Made by a program: the position numbers and the translations under genes. Positions 9,733 to 17,643 of a stretch of DNA of 64,000 nucleotides are shown here, piece by piece. Numbering within the stretch: position 1 is the first letter of the stretch; each line of letters opens with the position of its first letter. Under the pieces are notes generated by a model. That model saw only the letters and a list, made by a program, of their open reading frames with translations. It was not told where the DNA came from and did no database searches. Source of the DNA: Desertivirga arenae (GTDB lineage: Bacteria; Bacteroidota; Bacteroidia; Sphingobacteriales; Sphingobacteriaceae); the NCBI RefSeq assembly GCF_017355785.1, contig NZ_JAFEWE010000003.1, positions 248,001-312,000 of the forward strand, given 5' to 3'.

Positions 9733-10212
9733 TTAGTTTTTACCGCAAAAAGCACGCAGCATCCATGTATTCTTTTCCTTAAACTGCATAAAACGGTTGA
9801 TCATATCATTTGTACCATCATCACCAGAATCAGCAGTAAGTTCCATGATCTCCCTTTCCATCTCGATAAGAGCTGAAAAATCATCAAGGATAGATGAAAC
9901 TAATTGTACATCTTCTACACCTTCAGTAGGGATTTCCTTAATCTTAGAAACAGCCAGATAATCCTGATAGGTGCTTAAAGGCGCTTTACCAAGAGTTAAA
10001 ATACGCTCAGCAAGCTCGTCTATAGTAGCAATTGCATTAGTATATAATTCTTCAAACTTTGCATGTAATGTAAAGAAACTCTTTCCTTTAACATTCCAAT
10101 GACAGCCTCTTAGCTTTTGATAATGAATATGATAATTAGCTAGTAAATCATTCAAATGATCTACGATAGGTTTAACTTTAACTTCTTCAAGTCCAATTTT
10201 TTCTGCGTCCAT
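9733..10212 (-). CDS. dps: Dps family DNA-binding ferritin-like protein
   Basis: Dps forms a 12-subunit shell that oxidises and stores iron and protects DNA during starvation and peroxide stress. The residues RGCHWNVKGKSFFTLHAKFEELY carry the His/Trp/Asp-Glu ferroxidase positions shared between neighbouring subunits, and the four-helix bundle continues to the end. I place the start at the ATG at 10210-10212 (MDAEKIGLEE), because the nine residues before it in the longer frame (MNCKKLHYF) do not look like family sequence and lie in the likely promoter. That gives 159 residues, a usual Dps length. It is flanked by nfeD-like and guaB genes on the same strand. Confidence 0.93.
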   Translation of the reverse strand: MDAEKIGLEEVKVKPIVDHLNDLLANYHIHYQKLRGCHWNVKGKSFFTLHAKFEELYTNAIATIDELAERILTLGKAPLSTYQDYLAVSKIKEIPTEGVEDVQLVSSILDDFSALIEMEREIMELTADSGDDGTNDMINRFMQFKEKNTWMLRAFCGKN

Positions 10213-10261
10213 AAAATAATGTAATTTTTTGCAATTCAAACCTGCAATATAAGTAAAGGTT

Positions 10262-11599
10262 TTAAGAGTTTATTTTTCTAACGAACACATTATAATTTTC
10301 CTGCTTTACCACCAAAACCTCACTTCCCTGATTAATAAAACCATCCAGCGAAACACCATCATACCATTTTCCATCAATTACTATTTTGCCTGAAGGTCGT
10401 AGATCTGTTTTAGCTACTCCGGTTTTATCGATCAATGCTCCCACCTGCCTTCCTGATACGTAGCCCTGCTGAGACCGTTGCTCGTCCTGAAGCACAAGCC
10501 TTTGAAATACGGGAGAACGCATGAGAGATTTACCAAAAATTACCGATACAATTATTGCTGCCACCATAGCACCGATAACGGTTAACACGGCAGTAGTTAG
10601 TTTCTCAGGTCCGGTAACAGTAAAGTCAAACCAGTCATTCAGCACCAAACTTAGAGCAAGTCCGGCAATCAAACAAACAATTCCCAGTATTCCAGCTACC
10701 CCAAATCCTGGTATCACAAAAACCTCCAGAAGTAATAAGATTATACCCAGCAAGAAAAGACCTATCTCCCAATGCTCTGCAAGACCTTCAAGATAAAGCG
10801 GAGCAAAGTAAAGCAATGAGGCAACAACGGAGACCAATAAAGCGAATCCGATACCTGGGGCCTGCATCTCGAAATAGATCCCTCCTATTATTAAAATGAT
10901 CAAAAGACCGCTGATTGCCGGACTGATCAAAAACGACAGAACTTTATCAAGAAGACTTACCTGATGATTAATAATGGTAGAGCCTCCTAAGTCCTCTGCT
11001 TTAATTACAGCATCAATACCTGCTACTTCTGCATCGCAATACCCAACCTTTAAGGCTTCTGTTGCGGTTAGTGTTAGCACCTTGCCTTTAGGTTTTAAGC
11101 CCGGTATTTCAACCTCCGGATCAACAAAACCTTCTGCTATCAATGGATTTCGTTTTGTAGCCTCTGCCGTAGCACGCATTCTTCCTCGCATGTACGACTG
11201 GTATTTTTCAGGCAACACCTCCCCTTTTTCATTCACTACACTGGCAGCTCCTATATTCGCGGAAGGCGACATATAAATTTTATCGCAAGCAATTGAAATA
11301 AGCGCCCCGGCGGAAGCTGCATTATTTTCAATAAAAACAATGGTTCTGATAGGGGAATTCAAAATTTTAGTTCGAATAGAGTCAGCATACTCTACCATTC
11401 CCCCATAGGTATTCATATCAATAATGATGGCCTCTGCGCCAGACTCCTTAGCCTTTGCAAATGCTTTCTGTGTTAGGCGCCAGGCAGCCGGCCCGATCTC
11501 ATCTTTCATCTCAAAAACATAAACAGTTTGTTTCTGAGCCAGTAAAGGCAGTGACAGCGACAGCAGGAAGATTAGTAATAATTGTTTTAGGTATTGCAT
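10262..11599 (-). CDS. NfeD-type membrane serine protease (ClpP-class with NfeD domain)
   Basis: The 445-residue protein has a signal peptide (about residues 1-21, ending LLAQ), then a ClpP/SppA-like protease domain. The catalytic serine lies in NNAASAGALISIA, preceded by the GG-type oxyanion region TYGGMVEY. Four hydrophobic segments (about 225-345) and a C-terminal OB-fold NfeD domain (GALIDKTGVAKTDLRPSGKIVIDG) follow. In archaea and bacteria such proteases cleave stomatin-like proteins and help membrane quality control. No stomatin gene is next to it here. The start codon overlaps that of the divergent gene at the CATG at 11597-11600. Confidence 0.93.
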   Translation of the reverse strand: MQYLKQLLLIFLLSLSLPLLAQKQTVYVFEMKDEIGPAAWRLTQKAFAKAKESGAEAIIIDMNTYGGMVEYADSIRTKILNSPIRTIVFIENNAASAGALISIACDKIYMSPSANIGAASVVNEKGEVLPEKYQSYMRGRMRATAEATKRNPLIAEGFVDPEVEIPGLKPKGKVLTLTATEALKVGYCDAEVAGIDAVIKAEDLGGSTIINHQVSLLDKVLSFLISPAISGLLIILIIGGIYFEMQAPGIGFALLVSVVASLLYFAPLYLEGLAEHWEIGLFLLGIILLLLEVFVIPGFGVAGILGIVCLIAGLALSLVLNDWFDFTVTGPEKLTTAVLTVIGAMVAAIIVSVIFGKSLMRSPVFQRLVLQDEQRSQQGYVSGRQVGALIDKTGVAKTDLRPSGKIVIDGKWYDGVSLDGFINQGSEVLVVKQENYNVFVRKINS

Positions 11600-11621
11600 G
11601 AGTATTTATTTTTCTTTGCGA

Positions 11622-12389
11622 ATGCTTTCTGATAGTAAATATATAAAACCATCTCTGAACGAAAAGTTCGAAGGAATTATTTGGAAGATTGAAATAGATG
11701 ATAAATTTCCAGTGGTCGCTATTGAAAGTAGACAGGCAGATAGGCATAACACCAGCTTCTCTGCCTTCAATTTCGAAACTGGAGAATGCCTTTTCAAGGA
11801 AATAACGGTAGAAGATAGCTGGAAATGGAGTCTGGACCGTGTTAGTAATAATCTAGTTTTCATTCATAGTTATCTTTCTGAAGAGACACCGGAACATCAG
11901 GGAATAATTGCACTGGATCAGAGAGGGACGATCAAGTGGCAGCAACATAATAAAGCCCTGCATACCATAGCCGAAGAAGGATTAATAATAACGGATCCTA
12001 AAGTTCAGGGAAAATGGTTTGACATTCTCAACGCTGAAAATGGAGTTCTATTAAAAAGCTTCGCCTCTAACTATACTCCTGTTCCTCGTGATATTATTGT
12101 ACCCGACTTTATTTACGACAAGGCATTACTTCCAATCCCTTTACCAGAAAATACCATTGGCGAAATAGCCTTTAAGGCACACAACAACAAAATCATTGCT
12201 TGTTATCATGTTGCTAATGGAAATTCCTTCACACAGAAACTACTTATCAGCCAAAAGGATGAACTGCTTTTGGAAGACAATCTTGCCCATAACATACTAA
12301 AAAGAAACCCTGAAGCGTTTTTCATCAGTCACAATCATTTGTTTTGCATTCGTGATGAGAAAAGGGAAATTGTTTCCTATTTAGTATAA
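11622..12389 (+). CDS. DUF4905-like protein
   Basis: A 255-residue soluble protein with repeated beta-strand and Trp-rich segments (FEGIIWKIEID, SWKWSLDRV, GTIKWQQHNK), suggesting a beta-propeller-like or all-beta fold. I associate it with the Bacteroidota family DUF4905, from memory and without a search. No enzyme motif or signal peptide is visible. The frame could start at 11598, but the Met at 11622 is preferred. The earlier one adds eight residues and would overlap the divergent nfeD-like start codon. It is followed 28 bp later by the LysM gene on the same strand, probably in one transcript with it and udk. Confidence 0.6.
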   Translation: MLSDSKYIKPSLNEKFEGIIWKIEIDDKFPVVAIESRQADRHNTSFSAFNFETGECLFKEITVEDSWKWSLDRVSNNLVFIHSYLSEETPEHQGIIALDQRGTIKWQQHNKALHTIAEEGLIITDPKVQGKWFDILNAENGVLLKSFASNYTPVPRDIIVPDFIYDKALLPIPLPENTIGEIAFKAHNNKIIACYHVANGNSFTQKLLISQKDELLLEDNLAHNILKRNPEAFFISHNHLFCIRDEKREIVSYLV

Positions 12390-12417
12390 TTGCAAATTCA
12401 AAAATGGAGATTTATAA

Positions 12418-13365
12418 ATGCGGTCTTTAATAGCAGCTCTTTGTACTTTTTTTTCAGTTCAGGCTTTTGCATCAACTGTAGATTCTATAGGAGTTGAAAA
12501 TAATAACGGACATCAGGTTATACTACATAAAGTAGCAGCAAAAGAAACTTATTATTCTATAGGCCGCTTGTATAATGTGCCACCGAAAGAGATTATAAGT
12601 TATAATAACAACATTAGCCTTGGGATCGGAACGATGTTGAAAGTACCTACTCAACGAGCTTATGGAACCCAAACTGCTAAAGCTACAAAACCACCAGAGA
12701 CGAAACAAGCAAAAGCAGAACCTGCCAAAAAAGAACCTGTTAAAAGTTCTCCTGTGGTAGAGCCTTCATCAGAAATCATTGAGTATAAAGTTGGTCCTAA
12801 AGAAACATTATTTGCTATTGCGAGAAAATTCGGGACTACTATAGGAGAAATCAAGCAATTAAATAACTTGTCGGGATATAGCCTTAGCGTAGGACAAGTA
12901 CTTAAAATAAAGCAGAGTAACAGCTCGGATCAGACGGTTACGACCACTGCAAACTCCGAAACCACATCCCCAGCCAAATCTTCAAATACTCCTGCAACGG
13001 AAGAAACAGAAAACGGAATGGAGGTACCAGAATCTACTGCAAAACCAGAAAAAACCAAGAGTAAAACTGGGCGATTGGGCGTAACAGAACGTAACGAGCG
13101 CGGTATTGCAGTGTGGTTCGAAGATGAATCTCTTGACAGCACCAAAATGCTTGCATTGCACCGTTCAGCTCCTATTGGCACCATCATCAAAATTACCAAT
13201 CCAATGACAGACCGGACTACTTTTGTTAAAGTAGTAGGAAAATTCACAGATAATGAAACCACAAGAGATGCAATTATCGTATTAACCAAAGCTACTGCAG
13301 ATTTACTTGGAGCTCTGGACAAACGTTTTTTAGTTAGCATTGATTATGGAATGCCGAATGAATAG
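12418..13365 (+). CDS. Exported protein with two LysM domains and a C-terminal RlpA-like domain
   Basis: A signal peptide (about residues 1-18, ending QAFA) is followed by two LysM domains that bind N-acetylglucosamine polymers such as peptidoglycan (about 33-78, HKVAAKETYYSIGRLY, and about 121-166, YKVGPKETLFAIARKF). Between and after them are Lys/Pro/Glu/Thr-rich linkers. The last 90 residues (GIAVWFEDE to FLVSIDYGMPNE) resemble a double-psi beta-barrel of the RlpA type (GTIIKITNPMTDRTTFVKVVG), although the catalytic Asp is not obvious. It probably acts at the cell wall. Its stop overlaps the start of udk by 8 nt, so the two are cotranscribed. Confidence 0.85.
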   Translation: MRSLIAALCTFFSVQAFASTVDSIGVENNNGHQVILHKVAAKETYYSIGRLYNVPPKEIISYNNNISLGIGTMLKVPTQRAYGTQTAKATKPPETKQAKAEPAKKEPVKSSPVVEPSSEIIEYKVGPKETLFAIARKFGTTIGEIKQLNNLSGYSLSVGQVLKIKQSNSSDQTVTTTANSETTSPAKSSNTPATEETENGMEVPESTAKPEKTKSKTGRLGVTERNERGIAVWFEDESLDSTKMLALHRSAPIGTIIKITNPMTDRTTFVKVVGKFTDNETTRDAIIVLTKATADLLGALDKRFLVSIDYGMPNE

Positions 13366-13996
13366 GCCTTATGTTATTGGTATCGCTGGAGGAAGTGGAT
13401 CTGGCAAAACTTTCTTTTTAAATTGCTTCTTAAACCACTTCAAAGACCACGAGATCACCCTTATATCTCAGGATGATTACTATAAACCAATGGAAGTTCA
13501 ACCATTGGATGAAAACGGTTGGATCAATTTTGATCTGCCGGTATGTATAGAAGAATCTCAGCTATTAACTGATCTAAAAACCCTTTTAGGCGGAGGCTCT
13601 GTTACAAAAAAAGAGTACACGTTTAATGTGGCTGAGGAACAAGCAAAGTTGCTTACCTTAAAATCTGCTCCGATCATTATAGTTGAGGGTCTGTTTGTAT
13701 TTCATTATAAAGAAATTGCAAGCTTATTTGATATGCGGATCTTCCTGGATGCGGAGGAAGAAATTACTCTTAACAGAAGGATAAAAAGGGATACTGCAGA
13801 ACGTGGATATACAAGAGATATGATCATGTACCAGTGGGAGAACCACGTTCTTCCAGCCTACAAAAACTATCTTCTTCCCTACAAAGATACAGCAGACAAG
13901 ATTATCACTAATAATTCTCATGTGGCTGATGATATTATAGCTGTTTCAAATGAATTATCTAAGCAATTAAGGGAAAAAGTCCTGCAGCTAGATTAG
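13358..13996 (+). CDS. udk: Uridine kinase
   Basis: Udk phosphorylates uridine and cytidine with ATP or GTP in pyrimidine salvage. The P-loop GIAGGSGSGKT stands at residues 7-17 and the nucleoside-binding region QDDYYKP follows, with the lid Arg residues in RRIKRDTAERG. I choose the ATG at 13358 (MNRPYVIGIAGG). The frame opens 18 bp earlier, but that extension lies inside the LysM gene and does not belong to the family. The eight-base overlap with the LysM stop implies translational coupling. The 212-residue length is normal. Confidence 0.94.
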   Translation: MNRPYVIGIAGGSGSGKTFFLNCFLNHFKDHEITLISQDDYYKPMEVQPLDENGWINFDLPVCIEESQLLTDLKTLLGGGSVTKKEYTFNVAEEQAKLLTLKSAPIIIVEGLFVFHYKEIASLFDMRIFLDAEEEITLNRRIKRDTAERGYTRDMIMYQWENHVLPAYKNYLLPYKDTADKIITNNSHVADDIIAVSNELSKQLREKVLQLD

Positions 13997-14045
13997 CGTC
14001 TCTATACTAATTTTTCTTTTTTTATTTAGATCTAGTCTTAATAGC

Positions 14046-14053
14046 TATCTTTG
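14046..14053 (+). promoter_or_regulatory. -7 element for the cysteine-rich miniprotein
   Basis: TATCTTTG, a full match to TAnnTTTG, 8 nt before the ATG at 14061. The predicted leader is only a few bases. Confidence 0.6.
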
Positions 14054-14060
14054 TGTTACT

Positions 14061-14225
14061 ATGGAAGATTTAGTGAAAGAGGTGCAACATGAACAGAGAG
14101 CGATTATTCCAACAGATCCTGAATTTTCGAAAGGTCTCGGTTGTATTTTCTCCTGCTGCGATTTTAAAAAGTGTTGCAAAAAATATAAGAAAGGAAAAAG
14201 ATGCAAGAAATGTCCCGATAGATAG
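14061..14225 (+). CDS. Cysteine-rich basic 54-residue miniprotein
   Basis: A short frame running from ATG at 14061 to TAG at 14223-14225. The N-terminal half is acidic with a Pro (EQRAIIPTDPEFSKGLG). The C-terminal half is packed with Cys and Lys: Cys28, 32, 33, 38, 39, 48 and 51, in the pattern C-x3-CC-x4-CC-x8-C-x2-C, with 11 Lys/Arg after residue 35. A strong -7 element stands directly upstream. The frame is separate from udk (65 bp gap) and converges on the AIM24 gene. The Cys spacing suggests metal binding or a membrane-peripheral patch. The function is unknown and I do not recognise a named family. Confidence 0.6.
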   Translation: MEDLVKEVQHEQRAIIPTDPEFSKGLGCIFSCCDFKKCCKKYKKGKRCKKCPDR

Positions 14226-14265
14226 AATGAAGAGGTTTGATTAGTCATCAAACCCCTGATAATAT

Positions 14266-15063
14266 TTATCTGTATCCGTCGCCGTCTAGTAAGTTGCCTA
14301 AACCTCCTAAAATGCTTCCCTCTTCTTTTCGGTTTCCTGGGGCTGCATAAGAAAGTACTCTGCTAGCTAAGCGGCTAATGGGCAATGTTTGTATCCAAAC
14401 CTTCCCTGGTCCTCTTAAAGTGGCAAAGAAAACTCCTTCTCCACCAAACAAGGTATTTTTAATTCCTCCTACAAATTGAATATCGTAGCTCACATTTTGA
14501 GTAAATCCAACAATACAACCAGTATCCACTTTTAATACTTCTCCGGCTTGTAGTACTTTCTCTGCAACGTGACCGCCAGCATGAACAAAGGCAAGACCAT
14601 CGCCCTCAAGCTTTTGCATTATAAATCCTTCTCCACCAAATAGCCCCGTTCCTAGTTTCTTCTGAAATTCTATACTTACGCTCACACCTTTGGCTGCGCA
14701 TAAAAAAGCATCCTTTTGACAGGTAACTCGTCCTCCAAGTTCGGCAAGATCAAGAGGAATTATTTTTCCAGGATAAGGAGAAGCAAAACTAACTCTTTTC
14801 TTGCCATAACTAACATTAGTATAGGCAGTCATAAACAAGCTCTCACCCGTAAGGAGCCTCTTACCTGCACTAAACAGTTTTCCCAATATTCCACTTTGCT
14901 GCTGACTTCCATCTCCAAAGATCGTATCCATCTGGATACCATCGTCCATCATCATAAAAGCTCCAGCCTCTGCAACAGCTGTCTCGTTCGGATCCAGCTC
15001 TACTTCTACATATTGCATTTCCTCACCGTGAATGCGATAGTCTATTTCGTGATTTCTGATCAT
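14266..15063 (-). CDS. AIM24 / TIGR00266 family protein
   Basis: A 265-residue all-beta protein of the TIGR00266 (AIM24, DUF124) family. It has the typical opening [23 protein letters not shown], Gly-rich turns ([25 protein letters not shown]) and the segment [30 protein letters not shown]. Members are bacterial homologues of a mitochondrial inner-membrane organisation protein. The bacterial function is not established. It is a single-gene unit, converging on the miniprotein gene and divergent from the small gene at 15297. Confidence 0.9.
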   Translation of the reverse strand: MIRNHEIDYRIHGEEMQYVEVELDPNETAVAEAGAFMMMDDGIQMDTIFGDGSQQQSGILGKLFSAGKRLLTGESLFMTAYTNVSYGKKRVSFASPYPGKIIPLDLAELGGRVTCQKDAFLCAAKGVSVSIEFQKKLGTGLFGGEGFIMQKLEGDGLAFVHAGGHVAEKVLQAGEVLKVDTGCIVGFTQNVSYDIQFVGGIKNTLFGGEGVFFATLRGPGKVWIQTLPISRLASRVLSYAAPGNRKEEGSILGGLGNLLDGDGYR

Positions 15064-15296
15064 AGTTTATGTGTATAAGACCCAAGTTAAAATAATTTGT
15101 TACAAAATCTCAAAATTAGAAACTATTCTCTATCTATTTTACGTATACACCTTAGACTAACCACCTGAATAGTTCGTTTTCAAAACATTAAGTAGCGCTT
15201 AAATAATATCATTTTAAAATAGAGAAGATATTGGCAGCAAAATTGCTATTGGGACACTGATTGATTATTGGGCGGGCGGTGATTTAAAATAATATT

Positions 15297-15512
15297 ATGG
15301 AAAAGATTTTATCAGAGGCAGAGGCTCAGAGTGTAATAGAAAGTTTATCTGAAGTTGAAATAGAAGAAATAAAGCGCGATAAAGTAAGATTCGGAGAGTT
15401 TTTCGTTGGTCTTGAAAATAACAGATATTATAGAGTGAATCCTATAAATGTTATTTATGTAGACGGGAAATTTAAATCAATTACTCCTTTTTCTGCTTCC
15501 GCCGGTATATAA
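15297..15512 (+). CDS. Small hypothetical protein, 71 residues
   Basis: An acidic N-terminal helix (SEAEAQSVIESLSEVEIEEIKRDK) leads into a short beta-rich C-terminus (NRYYRVNPINVIYVDGKF). Neither transmembrane segment nor cofactor motif is visible, and the family is not recognised. It lies alone, 230 bp from the AIM24 start and 257 bp before the RRM gene. Codon use and charge pattern look coding, but the support is modest. Confidence 0.5.
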   Translation: MEKILSEAEAQSVIESLSEVEIEEIKRDKVRFGEFFVGLENNRYYRVNPINVIYVDGKFKSITPFSASAGI

Positions 15513-15711
15513 TTGCAACGCAATTTTTTTATTTTAGGCTGATTTCTTAATTGTTATGCGTAGCTTTGTAGAAGAAGCAGCTGTAATAGTTAAGTTCTTT
15601 CTTAATTCATTTAATCTTTATCTGGCCTTCATCTCCTTCGGCCGTTTTAATCATTCTTGAAAAAGAGAAATTTAACAGAACACTACGGGCTGTTGAATGC
15701 TTATGTATATG

Positions 15712-15727
15712 GTGATACACTTATCAC
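15712..15727 (+). other. Hairpin in the RRM gene leader
   Basis: Perfect stem GTGATA/TATCAC with a CACT loop, 43 nt before the ATG of the RNA-binding protein gene. It is a possible leader or autoregulatory element. Confidence 0.4.
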
Positions 15728-15769
15728 ATCTACTTATTGCTCACTTATAAATATTATACTATACAATAA

Positions 15770-16114
15770 ATGAAAATTTTTATTAAAGGATTACCCTTAC
15801 AAGTTGGGGAATCTGAATTAAGAGAAGTCTTTGGTGACTTTGGAAAAGTTAACTCTCTTAGAATTATAAAAGACAGAGAAACCGGAAAAAGCAGAGGTTT
15901 TGGTTTCGTAGAAATGCCCAATGAGCTTGAAGCTAAAGATGCGATCAAAAGCATGAACGGAGGAGATTACTACGGACACAAAATATTTGTTACCGAAGCG
16001 AAAGAAGACGGAGCTCCTCAAGGTGGCGGTGGCGGCGGCCGTGGAAACGGTGGCGGCGGTTTTAATCGTGGCGGCGGTTCCTATGGAAATAACAGAGGTT
16101 CTCATAGCAGATAA
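15770..16114 (+). CDS. RNA-binding protein with one RRM and a Gly-rich tail
   Basis: The 114-residue protein has a single RNA-recognition motif at about 1-80. RNP2 is IFIKGL (3-8) and RNP1 is KSRGFGFVEM (about 42-51), both intact with their aromatic residues. A Gly-rich, Arg- and Asn-containing tail (about 85-114, GGGGGGRGN...GGGSYGNNRG) follows. This is the layout of bacterial Rbp proteins, which bind single-stranded RNA and often respond to cold. The 257-bp upstream space holds a hairpin at 15712-15727, and autoregulation would fit the family. A shared terminator lies downstream. Confidence 0.95.
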   Translation: MKIFIKGLPLQVGESELREVFGDFGKVNSLRIIKDRETGKSRGFGFVEMPNELEAKDAIKSMNGGDYYGHKIFVTEAKEDGAPQGGGGGGRGNGGGGFNRGGGSYGNNRGSHSR

Positions 16115-16161
16115 TCTATATCGTCTGGCTTTTTTAAGCATTTAAGACTTATCAATAAACT

Positions 16162-16193
16162 AAAAGCCTGTCTTTTTTTAAGGACAGGCTTTT
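16162..16193. terminator. Bidirectional hairpin terminator
   Basis: AAAAGCCTGTC (16162-16172) pairs with GACAGGCTTTT (16183-16193), between the RRM gene and the convergent small gene. Confidence 0.88.
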
Positions 16194-16216
16194 GTTTATT
16201 AGCATAAATGGCAAAA

Positions 16217-16468
16217 TCAAGCTAATTTATCTTTACTATAGATGCTGTTTTCAGCATCTTGAATAGTTATAAAGGTGTAAGTATCTAATACTTCTTCAAA
16301 ATCATCATCGTCGTCCCATACAGACAGTATGTTTTTCAGATGATTAAGGGTTAAAAAAGCATTTATAGCTGGTACCTGACCTGTCTCTATCTGAGGAATC
16401 CCATTTACTGACCTTCCCGCTTTGACAGCAGTTTGAGTATCGTGTGATATGAAAAATAATTGCTTCAT
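16217..16468 (-). CDS. Small acidic hypothetical protein, 83 residues
   Basis: The frame reads MKQLFFISHDTQTAVKAG and carries a run of five Asp in VWDDDDDFEEVLDTYTF. It has neither signal peptide nor helix-turn-helix. The family is not recognised. It stands alone between two terminator- or promoter-bearing gaps. Its coding status rests on length and the proper position of a terminator behind it. Confidence 0.5.
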   Translation of the reverse strand: MKQLFFISHDTQTAVKAGRSVNGIPQIETGQVPAINAFLTLNHLKNILSVWDDDDDFEEVLDTYTFITIQDAENSIYSKDKLA

Positions 16469-16605
16469 TTACGTTCTAATAGTTTCTTACCTTCTATTAT
16501 ATCAATTGAAATGCCAACTCAGGTAATATTCAAATTGTATACTCCTGTACACTTTATTACTTAATAGGTGCATAACATTTTCTCATCTTGCTTGTTGTTA
16601 AATGC

Positions 16606-16785
16606 ATGAGAGAACAAAGCGTTTACACTACAGTACGATTTAAAGATAAAAACACAAACGAATTGATCCATCAATTAACACTAAGAAATCACTCAAAAAC
16701 AATAGAAAGCATTAAACGTACTTTACAAGAATTAACAGAAAAATTTTGTCTACCAGAACAAGATATTCTTATAGAGAATAATTAA
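16606..16785 (+). CDS. Small hypothetical protein, 59 residues
   Basis: I take the ATG at 16606 (MREQSVYTTVRFKDKNTNEL) rather than the alternative at 16588, whose extra residues look like non-coding sequence. The protein is a short alpha/beta chain without recognisable motifs. It lies 20 bp before the SRPBCC gene on the same strand and is probably cotranscribed with it. Confidence 0.5.
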   Translation: MREQSVYTTVRFKDKNTNELIHQLTLRNHSKTIESIKRTLQELTEKFCLPEQDILIENN

Positions 16786-16805
16786 TCACTTAAACTAAGA
16801 AAAAC

Positions 16806-17549
16806 ATGCTCGAAGAACTAACTAACAGGGTAAATAAATCAGTTAAAGGAACTGTTTTAGAACCCGGAGGAATAGAAAATGTAAATCCAACTGAACGCAT
16901 CATTTCTGCTGCAGCTGGAAGCTACATGTTATTTAAAGGAATTACTCAACTTTTCCGTAATCCTATTTTGGGACTCCAAGAGACTGCCTTAGGTGGGTAC
17001 CTGCTTTATCGTGGAGCTACTGGTTTTTGTCCTCTTTATGACAAATTAGGTAAGGACACTACAGATCTTCCAGCTATAAGGATTACTGAGACTTTTATTG
17101 TAAATAGTCCTCGAGAGGAAGTATTCCGTTTCTGGAGAAATTTGGAGAACCTTCCAAAGTTCATGAAGCACTTGAAGTCGGTAACAGAGATCGATCAGAC
17201 GTATTCACATTGGAAAGCTAACGTTCCTGGAGAATTGGTTACCATTGATTGGACTGCTCAGATTACTAAGGAAGAAGAAAACAGGTATATCGGATGGCAG
17301 TCTATTGAAGGCGCAAATGTAGATAACGCCGGGAAAGTAGAGTTTAAAGATGCAGTAAGCGGTGTTGGAACTGAACTAAACGTAGAGATTAACTACTTCC
17401 CTCCTGCTGGAGCAATCGGTCATGGCATTGCAAAGTTGATGAACGGAGTATTTGAAAACATGGTGAGAGAAGACATCAGGAATTTCAAACACTATGTGGA
17501 GGGAGACGAATATAAAACTTATACTTCCGGATCGTCTGTTAATGCTTAA
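16806..17549 (+). CDS. SRPBCC-fold protein with an N-terminal DUF2892-like membrane segment
   Basis: The 247-residue protein has an N-terminal region with two short hydrophobic helices (about 30-65, AAAGSYMLFKGITQLF and LGGYLLYRGATGFCPLY), a DUF2892-type module. A START/SRPBCC domain follows from about residue 90 (ITETFIVNSPREEVFRFWRNLENLPKFMKHL). This combination is commonly annotated as cyclase/dehydrase. The SRPBCC cavity binds hydrophobic ligands; the ligand here is unknown. Anchoring at the inner membrane is likely. A strong hairpin terminator follows it. Confidence 0.82.
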   Translation: MLEELTNRVNKSVKGTVLEPGGIENVNPTERIISAAAGSYMLFKGITQLFRNPILGLQETALGGYLLYRGATGFCPLYDKLGKDTTDLPAIRITETFIVNSPREEVFRFWRNLENLPKFMKHLKSVTEIDQTYSHWKANVPGELVTIDWTAQITKEEENRYIGWQSIEGANVDNAGKVEFKDAVSGVGTELNVEINYFPPAGAIGHGIAKLMNGVFENMVREDIRNFKHYVEGDEYKTYTSGSSVNA

Positions 17550-17593
17550 GTATAAAAATAACTAACACAACAGCACGGACGTTTGCTAAAAAC

Positions 17594-17622
17594 AAAAAAT
17601 CCCGCCAAGAGCGGGATTTTTT
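17594..17622. terminator. Bidirectional hairpin terminator
   Basis: AAAAAATCCCGC (17594-17605), loop CAAGA, GCGGGATTTTTT (17611-17622), between the SRPBCC gene and gltD. Confidence 0.92.
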
Positions 17623-17643
17623 ATTACCATATCTGATTATCAA

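Noticed and set aside
9683-9781. Small plus-strand frame beginning MRKKKRKAVN near the dps 3' end
   Set aside because: It runs antisense into dps and has no promoter; its composition is that of an A-rich spacer.
15556-15660. 34-residue frame MRSFVEEAAVIVKFF in the RRM leader
   Set aside because: It is short and has no -7 element or family resemblance. It was left as part of the leader.
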